Positions 1 to 8,000 of a stretch of 35,786 bases of DNA are shown here, piece after piece. This stretch comes from an uncultured Clostridiaceae bacterium (GTDB lineage: Bacteria; Bacillota; Clostridia; TANB77; CAG-465). The translations under genes were made by a program, and so were the position numbers. The stretch covers positions 1 to 35,786 of the forward strand of contig CANCXL010000018.1 of assembly GCA_947381905.1 (NCBI GenBank), in the 5' to 3' direction. Numbering within the stretch: position 1 is the stretch's first letter; each line of letters begins with the position of its first letter. Under the pieces are notes generated by a model, which worked only from the letters and a program-made list of their open reading frames with translations, made no database searches and was not told where the DNA came from.

Positions 1-261
1 AAAATATTAAAAGCAAAAGAAGTATTAGATAGATTAAATGATAATGAAGAAGAAAGAGAAAGAGCATACCAAAGACAAAGAGCGATAAGGTACCAAAATG
101 CATTAATAGAATCGGGTTATGACGATGGATATGATGAAGGGAAAAATGAAGAAAAAATTGAAATAGCTAGAAAATTATATAAGAAAGGCATGGATATAGC
201 AGAAATAAGTGATATTGTAGATTTATCAGTAGGGGAACTTAAGAATATAATTGAAAAATAG
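1..261 (+). CDS. C-terminal end of Rpn/PD-(D/E)XK nuclease family transposase-like protein (5' partial)
   Basis: An open frame runs from the window edge to TAG at 259-261 (86 residues). The fragment is a highly charged helix (repeated Glu/Arg) followed by a Gly/Tyr/Asp-rich turn (ESGYDDGYDEGKNEEK) and a small helix-turn-helix-like tail (ARKLYKKGMDIAEISDIVDLSVGEL). This tail is typical of the C-terminus of Rpn-family recombination-promoting nucleases, often annotated as PD-(D/E)XK transposases. The catalytic nuclease domain would lie upstream, outside the window, so intactness cannot be judged. A good intrinsic terminator follows the stop. Family assignment rests on the tail pattern only. Confidence 0.6.
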   Translation, partial: KILKAKEVLDRLNDNEEERERAYQRQRAIRYQNALIESGYDDGYDEGKNEEKIEIARKLYKKGMDIAEISDIVDLSVGELKNIIEK

Positions 262-274
262 CATTATAAGTTCA

Positions 275-308
275 AGAGATGTAACATTTTGTTATATCTC
301 TTTTTTTT
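275..308 (+). terminator. Intrinsic terminator after the Rpn-like gene
   Basis: A 12-bp stem (AGAGATGTAACA / TGTTATATCTCT, one G-U pair) with a short T-rich loop is followed by eight T residues. Confidence 0.85.
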
Positions 309-326
309 AAAAGTATAAGTATATTC

Positions 327-355
327 TTGACAAATTTACATAACAAGTATATAAT
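327..355 (+). promoter_or_regulatory. Promoter of the 437 gene
   Basis: Perfect TTGACA (327-332), 17-bp spacer, perfect TATAAT (350-355). It gives a leader of about 75 nt before the start codon at 437. Confidence 0.85.
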
Positions 356-379
356 GAATGGACATCGGTGATAAATAAG

Positions 380-399
380 AAAACATAAATTTATGTTTT
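380..399 (+). promoter_or_regulatory. Palindrome in the leader of the 437 gene
   Basis: A perfect 20-bp palindrome (AAAACATAAA and its complement) lies between the promoter and the RBS. It could be an operator or an RNA hairpin; the sequence does not distinguish these. Confidence 0.4.
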
Positions 400-436
400 T
401 GTATACTGGATAATTAATATTTAAGGAGGATTTGAT

Positions 437-1105
437 ATGATCAAAGTTATTATTTCTGATGCAAAGAAATTTGCGAAAAATTTTGATGTTACATCTTTTG
501 ATATTACAATAAAAAATAAGAAGAGAGTTAGAAAGGGAACTCTTGAAGTGGATTTTGATAAAAATGAATTTAGGCTTAATGCTCCATGCTTATCAAATGA
601 AATAGATAAAAGCGCTATAAAGGCTGAAACACTTGTAGTTTTAAAAAATATTTTTTATTATTTTGCAACAACTCAAGTAAGAAGGTGCAAACATCCAATC
701 TCTAATAGAGTGGAAGGATATACATTTATAGATGAGACGTATTCATGTGTGCCAAGAGAAAGCGTTATAGATTTATTAATGCAATATGATGAATCAGAAT
801 TTGATGAATATAAAAGAAAAGAAAAAATAATAACACAAGTCAAACTCTCATATGATGTAATTGCCGAAGAATATAAAATAGGAAACAAGAAAATAAAACT
901 TAAAGCAATTTATGGTTTATATGAAGATGAAATAGATTTATATAAAAAAGTTTTAATGAGATATTTAAAAACTAAAAATATCAATGGAACAATGGAAGAT
1001 GTAAGCAGAGATTATAATTTACAATATAGGATAGAACATCCATATTCTTATATTTATAATCCTTTCTATGCATTTAATTTCATAGTAAAAAAGGACGCTA
1101 ATTAA
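437..1105 (+). CDS. Hypothetical protein, 222 aa
   Basis: I do not recognise this protein. It starts at ATG 437 after a strong AAGGAGGA (423-430), with its own consensus promoter and a terminator overlapping the stop, so it is a real single-gene unit. There is no signal peptide or membrane segment. It is Lys/Glu/Tyr-rich with alternating beta-like and helical stretches. Its size, single-gene layout and N-terminal beta-rich part resemble the family at 16867-20081. It has a faintly similar helix (IKAETLVVLKNIFYYFA) where those have L(S/T)xxE...IxxKY, but similarity is too weak to claim membership. No catalytic motif is visible. Confidence 0.75.
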   Translation: MIKVIISDAKKFAKNFDVTSFDITIKNKKRVRKGTLEVDFDKNEFRLNAPCLSNEIDKSAIKAETLVVLKNIFYYFATTQVRRCKHPISNRVEGYTFIDETYSCVPRESVIDLLMQYDESEFDEYKRKEKIITQVKLSYDVIAEEYKIGNKKIKLKAIYGLYEDEIDLYKKVLMRYLKTKNINGTMEDVSRDYNLQYRIEHPYSYIYNPFYAFNFIVKKDAN

Positions 1106-1120
1106 TTTAGCGTCTTTTTT
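1094..1120 (+). terminator. Intrinsic terminator overlapping the stop of the 437 gene
   Basis: Stem GACGCTAA / TTAGCGTC with a 5-nt loop, then six Ts. The stop codon TAA (1103-1105) lies in the loop. Confidence 0.9.
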
Positions 1121-1130
1121 CTTAATTATA

Positions 1131-1159
1131 TTGTTTAATTTCAAAATACATGTTATACT
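1131..1159 (+). promoter_or_regulatory. Promoter with no ORF behind it
   Basis: TTGTTT (1131-1136), 17-bp spacer, TATACT (1154-1159). The only thing before the next terminator (1221-1250) is about 55 nt of non-coding sequence. Confidence 0.55.
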
Positions 1160-1165
1160 ATAAGT

Positions 1166-1250
1166 GATGTATGGAAAGTGGTGTTTTTTGAACCCATACA
1201 TTGATGAAATTTTCTTTTTTAGGGAAACTATTTTTAGTTTCCCTTTTAAT
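1166..1250 (+). ncRNA. Putative small RNA (~85 nt)
   Basis: The segment lies between a plausible promoter (1131-1159) and a strong terminator and has no ORF of note. It folds into a 5' hairpin (ATGTATGG pairing with CCATACAT across a T-rich loop) followed by the terminator hairpin. I do not recognise a known family. An alternative is a degraded leader region. Confidence 0.4.
1221..1250 (+). terminator. Intrinsic terminator of the putative small RNA
   Basis: Perfect 10-bp stem AGGGAAACTA / TAGTTTCCCT with a TTTT loop and T-rich tail. Confidence 0.8.
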
Positions 1251-1335
1251 ATTATAAGTATACTTTAAATTACATAATTATTGAAAATCACATTAATTTA
1301 CGTTATAATATTAGTATAATATATTTATTTTATTT

Positions 1336-1376
1336 TAAGATATAATTACCTTAAAGGAATTATATCTTATTTTTAT
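1336..1376 (+). terminator. Strong hairpin upstream of the 1439 gene
   Basis: Perfect 12-bp inverted repeat TAAGATATAATT / AATTATATCTTA with a 10-nt loop, followed by a run of Ts. No gene lies directly before it, so it may act as an attenuator in the leader of the 1439 gene. Confidence 0.55.
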
Positions 1377-1394
1377 ATAAATTTATTATATATG

Positions 1395-1473
1395 GTTACA
1401 TTAGCTATTCTAAATTTGTTTTAGAATGAGGTGATAAAATGAAAAGAAAATTTCATCGCAAAGCTAATGTAAC
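1395..1473 (+). promoter_or_regulatory. Competing hairpins around the start codon of the 1439 gene
   Basis: GTTACATTAGCT (1395-1406) is perfectly complementary to AGCTAATGTAAC (1462-1473) inside the coding sequence; pairing encloses the RBS and ATG. An inner hairpin ATTCTAAA / TTTAGAAT (1407-1414 / 1420-1427) sits just before the RBS. The left arm can also pair with the segment past the gene at 1692-1711 (TAGAATAGCTAATG is fully complementary). Confidence 0.5.
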
Positions 1474-1639
1474 ACCACATATTAGCTTGTACGATTTAGA
1501 GGTTTTATATAATATAGTTAATTCAATTAGTGTGATTCCTAGTGATTTAAAAGAAGCAACATCTTTTGTTGAAGTTCATTATCTTGCAGAGAAATTACAC
1601 GAAAAAGTTAACTGCATATACAATATTATTATAAAATAG
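1439..1639 (+). CDS. Small hypothetical protein, 66 aa
   Basis: ATG at 1439 follows a GAGGTG-type ribosome binding site (1428-1433). The product is basic at the N-terminus (MKRKFHRK) and then mostly helical, with no membrane segment or cysteine motif. I do not recognise it. It is a stand-alone unit between two strong hairpins (1336-1376 and 1708-1741), with inverted repeats on either side and complementarity between the leader and its own codons 8-12, which suggests translational control. A very small mobile element, or a toxin/antitoxin-like or regulatory peptide, is possible but nothing in the sequence proves this. Confidence 0.55.
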   Translation: MKRKFHRKANVTPHISLYDLEVLYNIVNSISVIPSDLKEATSFVEVHYLAEKLHEKVNCIYNIIIK

Positions 1640-1707
1640 TTTCGTTCATTTAATATCCAAAATTCAAATAAAAACACCTCTTTTTAATACATAGAATAGC
1701 TAATGAT

Positions 1708-1741
1708 TACCAGATAATTATAAATTATGTGGTATTTTTTT
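1708..1741 (+). terminator. Intrinsic terminator after the 1439 gene
   Basis: Stem TACCAGATAATT / AATTATGTGGTA (one mismatch) with an ATA loop, then seven Ts. Confidence 0.8.
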
Positions 1742-1789
1742 GTCAATATTTATATTTTGAAAATACAACAATAAATTTATATATTTTTG

Positions 1790-1818
1790 TTGTATATTTT
1801 TTGTGTATGATATATAAT
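1790..1818 (+). promoter_or_regulatory. Promoter of the MarR-family gene
   Basis: TTGTAT (1790-1795), 17-bp spacer, TATAAT (1813-1818). Confidence 0.65.
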
Positions 1819-1821
1819 ATG

Positions 1822-1858
1822 TAAAGTACAAGTATGTAATTTTATATCTTGGACTTTA
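1822..1858 (+). promoter_or_regulatory. Inverted repeat in the marR leader, candidate operator
   Basis: TAAAGTACAAG (1822-1832) and CTTGGACTTTA (1848-1858) form an 11-bp inverted repeat with one mismatch just downstream of the -10. MarR proteins commonly repress their own genes at such sites; autoregulation is inferred. Confidence 0.4.
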
Positions 1859-1874
1859 TTTTTAGGAGGAAAGT

Positions 1875-2315
1875 ATGAATTTTATAACATATAAAAATTT
1901 ATCAGATAAATATAACAGAAATATAGATAGTGCAATACAAAACGAGCTAAGACCATATTGTTATAAGCATAAGATAACATATTTACAATATCAAATTCTT
2001 GCCGTTTTGTATGAAGATGGTGCTCTTACAATTGGAGACTTAAGTGAGAAAATGAGTATGGATACTGGAAATATGTCTGCACAATGTAAAAGACTTGAGC
2101 AAAAGGGATATACATTAAGACTTAGAAAGAAATTTGATGAAAGAGTAGTAGATGTATCACTTACAAGACAAGGAAGACTTGTAATAACAGAGTTAAATGA
2201 TACACTAAATAAAAAGTATAAAAATAAATGGAACTCACTTAGTGATTCAGACAAAAATAAGCTTATTGAGGCATATCAAATAATGGAAAAACTGTTTGAT
2301 AGTAATAGAAAGTAA
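1875..2315 (+). CDS. MarR family transcriptional regulator
   Basis: A 146-aa protein of normal MarR length. Residues ~35-100 form the winged helix-turn-helix: ITYLQYQILAVLYEDGALTIGDLSEKM, the recognition helix MSMDTGNMSAQCKRLEQKGYT, then the wing RLRKKFDERVVDVSLTRQGR with the family-typical D-x-R...LT-x-x-G pattern. N- and C-terminal helices would form the dimer interface. The ligand cannot be deduced. RBS AGGAGGA at 1863-1869; own promoter and an inverted repeat in the leader. No transporter or enzyme gene is adjacent, and the next gene, typA, has its own promoter, so the target is unclear. Confidence 0.88.
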   Translation: MNFITYKNLSDKYNRNIDSAIQNELRPYCYKHKITYLQYQILAVLYEDGALTIGDLSEKMSMDTGNMSAQCKRLEQKGYTLRLRKKFDERVVDVSLTRQGRLVITELNDTLNKKYKNKWNSLSDSDKNKLIEAYQIMEKLFDSNRK

Positions 2316-2340
2316 TTTATAAGGCGTAAAGCTAAAAATC

Positions 2341-2369
2341 TTGACATTTATTGTAATTTATTGTATAAT
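2341..2369 (+). promoter_or_regulatory. Promoter of typA
   Basis: Perfect TTGACA (2341-2346), 17-bp spacer, perfect TATAAT (2364-2369); about 90-nt leader. Confidence 0.85.
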
Positions 2370-2406
2370 ATAAAGGACTATTTTATAAATGGCCGGATAT
2401 TTTAAG

Positions 2407-2440
2407 TAACCTAAAAGACTATCTTTAGGTTATTTTAATT
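2407..2440 (+). promoter_or_regulatory. Attenuator-like hairpin in the typA leader
   Basis: Perfect 9-bp stem TAACCTAAA / TTTAGGTTA with an 8-nt loop, followed by TTTTAATT. It resembles an intrinsic terminator between promoter and start codon. Confidence 0.5.
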
Positions 2441-2466
2441 GATTTTATTGAAAGGAAGAATAGAAA

Positions 2467-4278
2467 ATGAAAAATTTAAGAAATGTTGCTATTATTGCCC
2501 ACGTTGACCATGGTAAAACAACACTTGTAGATGCGTTACTTAGACAAAGTGGAACATTTAGACAAAATGAGCAAGTTGCAGAAAGAGTAATGGATTCAAA
2601 CGACCTTGAAAAAGAAAGAGGAATTACAATTCTTTCAAAAAATACAGCTATTCATTACAATGACATAAAAATTAATATAGTTGATACACCAGGACATGCA
2701 GATTTTGGTGGAGAAGTAGAACGTGTACTTAAAATGGTAGATGGTGTTATATTACTTGTTGATGCATTTGATGGACCAATGCCACAAACAAGATTTGTAT
2801 TATCTAAAGCATTAGCTCTAAATCTTGTTCCAATTGTAGTTATAAATAAAATTGACAGACCAGGAGCAAGACCACAAGAGGTAGAAGACGAAATACTAGA
2901 ATTATTTATGGATTTAGATGCATCAGATGAACAATTAGATTTTAAAGTGGTTTATGCTTCTGGAAAAAACGGATTTGCAAAATTATCACTTGATGATGAA
3001 AATGTAGACATGAAGCCTTTATTTGATACAATTGTAGAGACAGTTCCAGAACCAAATGGTTCAAAAGATGAACCACTTCAATTACTTGTAAGTAATATAG
3101 ATTATGATGAATATACAGGAAGAATTGCTATAGGAAGAATTGAAAGAGGAACAATACATAATGGTGAGACAATTGCAATATGCAAGAAAGATGGAAGTAT
3201 ACAAAATCTAAAAATAGGTAAATTATATACTTATGAAGGATTAAATAGAGTAGAAGCAGAAGAAGCATATTGTGGTGATATAATCGCTGTAACTGGTGTT
3301 ACTGGAATCGAAATTGGTGAAACTATTACAGACGTTAACAATCCAGAAAAAATAGATTTTATAGATATAGATGAGCCTACAGTTTCTATGACATTTAGTG
3401 TAAACAATGGACCTTTTGCAGGACAAGAAGGAAAATTTGTTACATCAAGACATTTAAGAGATAGATTATATAAAGAATTAGAGAAGAATGTTTCTTTAAG
3501 AGTAGAGGATACTGATTCTTCAGATAGCTTTAAAGTATCTGGACGTGGAGAGCTTCACCTTTCAATATTAATTGAAAATATGAGAAGAGAAGGATTTGAA
3601 CTATTAGTTTCTCGTCCTACAGTTATCATGAAGGAAATTGATGGAGTAAAATGCGAACCAATGGAAAACCTAACTATTGATGTTCCAGAAGAATTTGTTG
3701 GTTCTGTAATGGAAAAAATAGGACTTAGAAAAGGTGAAATGACTAATATGAGCGCATCTCACTCACAAGCAGGATTTTCTAGACTTGAGTTTAAAATACC
3801 AGCACGTGGACTTATTGGTTATAGAGGAGAGTTTATGACTGATACAAAAGGAAATGGTATAATGAATCATACTTTCTGTGGATACGAACCATACAAAGGT
3901 GATATGTCTACTCGTCAAAGAGGAGCAGTTATTGCTTTTGAACAAGGAAAAGCAACAGGATATGGTCTATTCCAAGCACAAGAAAGATCAACATTATTTA
4001 TTACTCCAGGTACTGCAGTATATGTAGGAATGATAGTTGGAGAAAACTCAAGAAGTGATGATCTTACAATTAATGTATGTAAAGAAAAACACTTAACAAA
4101 TACAAGAGCATCTGGAAGTGATGATGCATTAAAACTTGTTCCACCTAAAGTAATGTCTCTAGAACAATCTTTAGAGTTTATTGGGGATGATGAACTTGTT
4201 GAAATAACTCCAGATAACATTAGATTAAGAAAAAGAATATTAGATCCAACTCAAAGATTTAGACAACAAGGAAAATAA
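2467..4278 (+). CDS. typA: Ribosome-associated GTPase TypA/BipA
   Basis: A 603-aa translational GTPase of full family length. G1 is AHVDHGKT (residues ~11-18), the switch I region carries RGITI, G3 is [11 protein letters not shown] and G4 is NKID. The EF-Tu-like domain II, EF-G-like domains III and V, and the BipA-specific C-terminal domain ([32 protein letters not shown]) follow in order. BipA binds the 70S ribosome and is linked to ribosome assembly and stress or low-temperature growth. ATG at 2467 follows AAAGGAAG. Single-gene unit with its own promoter and attenuator-like leader; a hairpin follows the stop. Confidence 0.98.
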   Translation: MKNLRNVAIIAHVDHGKTTLVDALLRQSGTFRQNEQVAERVMDSNDLEKERGITILSKNTAIHYNDIKINIVDTPGHADFGGEVERVLKMVDGVILLVDAFDGPMPQTRFVLSKALALNLVPIVVINKIDRPGARPQEVEDEILELFMDLDASDEQLDFKVVYASGKNGFAKLSLDDENVDMKPLFDTIVETVPEPNGSKDEPLQLLVSNIDYDEYTGRIAIGRIERGTIHNGETIAICKKDGSIQNLKIGKLYTYEGLNRVEAEEAYCGDIIAVTGVTGIEIGETITDVNNPEKIDFIDIDEPTVSMTFSVNNGPFAGQEGKFVTSRHLRDRLYKELEKNVSLRVEDTDSSDSFKVSGRGELHLSILIENMRREGFELLVSRPTVIMKEIDGVKCEPMENLTIDVPEEFVGSVMEKIGLRKGEMTNMSASHSQAGFSRLEFKIPARGLIGYRGEFMTDTKGNGIMNHTFCGYEPYKGDMSTRQRGAVIAFEQGKATGYGLFQAQERSTLFITPGTAVYVGMIVGENSRSDDLTINVCKEKHLTNTRASGSDDALKLVPPKVMSLEQSLEFIGDDELVEITPDNIRLRKRILDPTQRFRQQGK

Positions 4279-4287
4279 AAAAAGATA

Positions 4288-4320
4288 TAGCAGGCATATT
4301 TAATATACCTGCTATTATTA
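4288..4320 (+). terminator. Hairpin after typA
   Basis: 12-bp stem TAGCAGGCATAT / ATATACCTGCTA (one mismatch) with a 3-nt loop. The following sequence is only moderately T-rich, so some readthrough into 4356 is likely. Confidence 0.6.
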
Positions 4321-4355
4321 TAATTGGTAAAAAATAAATAGAAAGGGTGAGGTAA

Positions 4356-4844
4356 ATGGTAGATAGAAATAAAATAGTAGAGCTATTAAAAAATAGTGGT
4401 GTTGAATATGAACTTGTAGAGCATGATGCAGTATATACAATGGAAGATATACAAAAGCTAAATATAAATGGAAAAGGCGTAGAAGTTAAAAACTTATTTT
4501 TAAGAGATGAAAAAGGAAAAAATCATTATTTAATTCTTGCAAAAGAAGATACAAAAATTGATATGAAGATTTTAAAAGATAAAATAAGTTCTACAAGATT
4601 GTCTTTTGCATCTGAAGAAAGACTTGCTAAAAATTTAGCTTTAGGTAGAGGTTTTGTATCACCATTTGGTATATTAAATAATGAAGAGAGAAATGTTAAA
4701 GTCTTTATTGATGATAAAATTAAAGACGAAAAAAGAATAGGTGTACATCCAAATGAAAATACATCAACAATATTTATTGCTACAAAAGACATAGAAGATA
4801 TTATAAGAAAACATGGAAATTTTGTGGAATATATTAGCATATAA
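4356..4844 (+). CDS. Prolyl-tRNA deacylase-like protein (YbaK/ProX/PrdX family)
   Basis: A 162-aa single-domain protein of the YbaK/aminoacyl-tRNA-associated family. Visible signatures are VKNLFLRDEKGKNHYLILA (residues ~45-63), the central LSFASEERLAKNLALGRG, and GFVSPFGILNN, with a late VKVFIDD...IGVHPNENTSTIFI segment. These match the PrdX/ProXp-ala group, which hydrolyses mischarged aminoacyl-tRNA (Ala-tRNAPro in known members) in trans. ATG 4356 follows AAAGGGTGAGG. Lies after typA with only a weak hairpin between, so it may be partly cotranscribed; a strong terminator follows. Confidence 0.88.
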   Translation: MVDRNKIVELLKNSGVEYELVEHDAVYTMEDIQKLNINGKGVEVKNLFLRDEKGKNHYLILAKEDTKIDMKILKDKISSTRLSFASEERLAKNLALGRGFVSPFGILNNEERNVKVFIDDKIKDEKRIGVHPNENTSTIFIATKDIEDIIRKHGNFVEYISI

Positions 4845-4894
4845 AGCAAAACTAATATTTGTCTAAACAGCAATATACATAATAATTTTGATAA

Positions 4895-4927
4895 AAATAC
4901 ATACACTATAAGTGTGTGTATTTTTTT
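4895..4927 (+). terminator. Intrinsic terminator after the deacylase gene
   Basis: 12-bp stem AATACATACACT / AGTGTGTGTATT (one G-U pair) with an ATA loop and seven Ts. Confidence 0.85.
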
Positions 4928-4947
4928 AGCGAAAAAGGAGTAAAAAT

Positions 4948-5037
4948 ATGCCGATTTATAGCGAAAATTGTGTTGCAAAAGGATTTTATTTATTATATAA
5001 TCTAATTAAATTAAACATATATGAAAGGTTGGATTGA
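4948..5037 (+). CDS. Possible 29-aa leader peptide before the glucan synthase gene
   Basis: ATG 4948 has a good AAGGAG site (4935-4940) and the frame runs 29 codons to TGA at 5035-5037, ending 2 nt before the ATG of the synthase gene at 5040. This spacing would suit translational coupling. The peptide (MPIYSENCVAKGFYLLYN...) matches nothing I know. The synthase gene itself has only a weak GAAAGGTTGG upstream, which lies inside this frame. It could equally be chance. Confidence 0.3.
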   Translation: MPIYSENCVAKGFYLLYNLIKLNIYERLD

Positions 5038-5039
5038 AA

Positions 5040-8000
5040 ATGAAAGGTACACTTAATAGTATTTTTAAAGAGGCACAAAAAGATTATAAAATTATATCCA
5101 AGACATATAAAATTCTAGTCAAAACTTTTGATAAGAAGATACAAATGCATTCAGCTGGGCAATGGATTTTAGATAATATGTATATTATTGAAGAGCAATA
5201 CAATGATATAATTGAAAATAAGAGAAGTTTAAAAAACAAAAAGCTTCCTATGATAAGAACACATAATAATCAAAAATGCGTTGCTATTTTTTATTTGGCA
5301 TATGAACTAGTAGAAAACAATACTGGGTATATAGATAAAAATATAATATATAATTGTTTAAGTGAACATCAAAAATTAACATATTTATCATCAGAAGAAT
5401 TAGATTTGTTTATTCTTATGGTAAAAATTGCTTTGCTTAAATTTATATCAAGAATAGCTATAAATATAGCAGATTCTCAACAAAAGAAACTTGAAGTTGA
5501 AAAATTACTTGGAAACGATAAAAAAATAGATTTATCTAAAGAGTTAAATTTCTTTAGAGGTGTTAGTAAAGAAAGTAGATTATCAGATTTAACTAAAATT
5601 AAAAACACTAATACTGCTTTTGTAGAGTACTTATCTTATAGATTAAAAGATATGGGACTTGAAGGTGAAAAATATTATAACGAGCTTCAAGAAGAGATAT
5701 CAAAACTTGGATTTTCTATAGAACAAGCAATAATTAAAGAACATATGGAAATAGCAAAAACAACAGAATATGTTGGAAGAGCAATTTCTTCATTTAAAAT
5801 GTTACAAGCTCTAAATTTTAGAGAAATATTTGAAGCAGTTAATAAAATAGATGAAACTCTAATGGAAGATTATACAAATGAGTTTAAATATTGTGACTAT
5901 AAAACTAAAGCAAGATATAGAAGTTATATTATTAAACTTGCAGAAAAGTATGATTTATCAGAGGTATATGTCGCTAAAAAAGCGATTGAGTGTTCAAAAA
6001 AATACAAAAAACATGTAGGCTTTTTCCTTATTGGTGATCAAAAATATTTATTACAAGAAGCACTTGGAAAATCTGGACTATCACAAAGATTGTTATATAA
6101 GACATTTGTACCAGTAAGACAGCATTTATTTATTTTAACATTGTTAATGCTTGCAACAATTGCAACGTTTTTTACATATAGAGCTATTAATCCTACTAAT
6201 GTTATTTTTAAAATATCTTGTGTAATCATAGCTTTTTCATTTTATTTAGAAGTTGCAGATAAAATAGTTAATTTTATTATAAGAAAAATGGTAAGACCTA
6301 AAATTCTACCTAGGTTTAATTTTTCTAAAGGAGTGGATAGTAATAATAAATCATATATTGTTATGCCAACTATTATATCTTCTTTAGATAAACTAGATAA
6401 GATGATAGAAAAAATGGAAGTGACATATCTTGCAAATATGACACCAAATATCTATTACATGTTGCTTGGCGACTGCTGTGCAGCAAATACAAAAGAAATA
6501 AAAATGGATAAAGATATTGTAGAATATGCAAGAAAAAGATTAGACAAACTAAACGAGAAATATCCAACAGAAGATGGGCATGTTCGTTTTAATTTTATGT
6601 ATAGAAAACGTGTATATTCTAAAGGTGAGAGCTCTTATATGGGATGGGAAAGAAAAAGAGGAGGACTAATGCAATTTAATTGGTTAGTTCTTGGTAAACT
6701 ATCTCAAGAGAAAATAGATAATGCAATGTATTTAATATATGATGATGTTGTTCGTACTAAATATGCAATTACAATAGATGAAGATACAGAGCTTTCATTA
6801 AATAGTGCAAAAGACTTAGTTGCTATTATGGCCCACCCTTTAAATAAGCCAAGATTAAATAAGAAAAAAACAAGAGTAATAGAAGGATTTGGACTTATAC
6901 AACCTGCTGTATCTCTTGATATTGAATCTGCAAACAGAAGCTTATTTTCTAAATTATTTGGAGGCTTTGGGGGAATTGATGTATATACCAATGCTGTATC
7001 AAATACATATCAAGATGCATTCCAAGAAGCTATATTTTGTGGAAAAGGAATTTATGATATAGAGCTGTTTGAAAAACTTGTAGCCCCACAAATACCAGAA
7101 AACTTGGTATTAAGTCATGATTTACTTGAAGGCTCAATAATTAAAGCAGGTCTTGCATCAGATGTTGATGTACAAGATGGTTTTCCTAATAACTATATAG
7201 CATATATGAAAAGAAATCATAGATGGTATAGAGGAGATATGCAAATTATTAGATGGCTATTAAATCCTAAGTCACAAATTTCAGCACTATCTAAATGGAA
7301 AATATTTGATAATATTCGTAGGCCAATGCTTGATGTTATAGCATTATTTGCAATTATAATATCACTATTTGTGTCATCTAAAGGATTTATTTATACAATA
7401 TTTGCAAGTTTTATCGCAGTAAATGCGGGATATTTCATATCCTTTATTGATATATTATTGTATGGTCGTAGAATACACAAAAAGGAACTACAATATATTC
7501 CATTAATTCATGGATTTGGAGCAGACCTTTTAACGATGGTATATAATTTTATTACAATACCATATAAAGCATATATTTGTGTAAGTGCATTTAGTTTATC
7601 TATATATAGAATGCTAATTTCACATAAGAAGTTACTTGAATGGACAACAGGAGAAATGCTTGAAAAACAAGCAAAATCTAAACTTTCATTTTATTATAGA
7701 AATATGATACCAAATATTATAGTTGCACTTATTATTGCATTTGTGCCATTAGCACTTGATACAAAGCAAATTGTATTAATTAACTTCAAGCTATTTGTTG
7801 CACTTGGATTTGCTCTTGCCCCATTTTTAACATATTTACTTGGAAAAGATCATTTATTTGGCAGAATAAAAAGATTAAATAAAAATGAAGAAAAAAATAT
7901 ATTAGAAGTTGCTAAAAAAACTTGGGGATTTTTTGATAGTATGATGAATGATACAAACAATTATTTACCAACAGATAACTATCAAGAAAATAGAAGGTAT

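Noticed and set aside
4526..4978. 150-aa minus-strand ORF opposite the deacylase gene
   Set aside because: It is the antisense shadow of a recognised gene, has no RBS, and its hydrophobic composition follows from AT-rich antisense codons.
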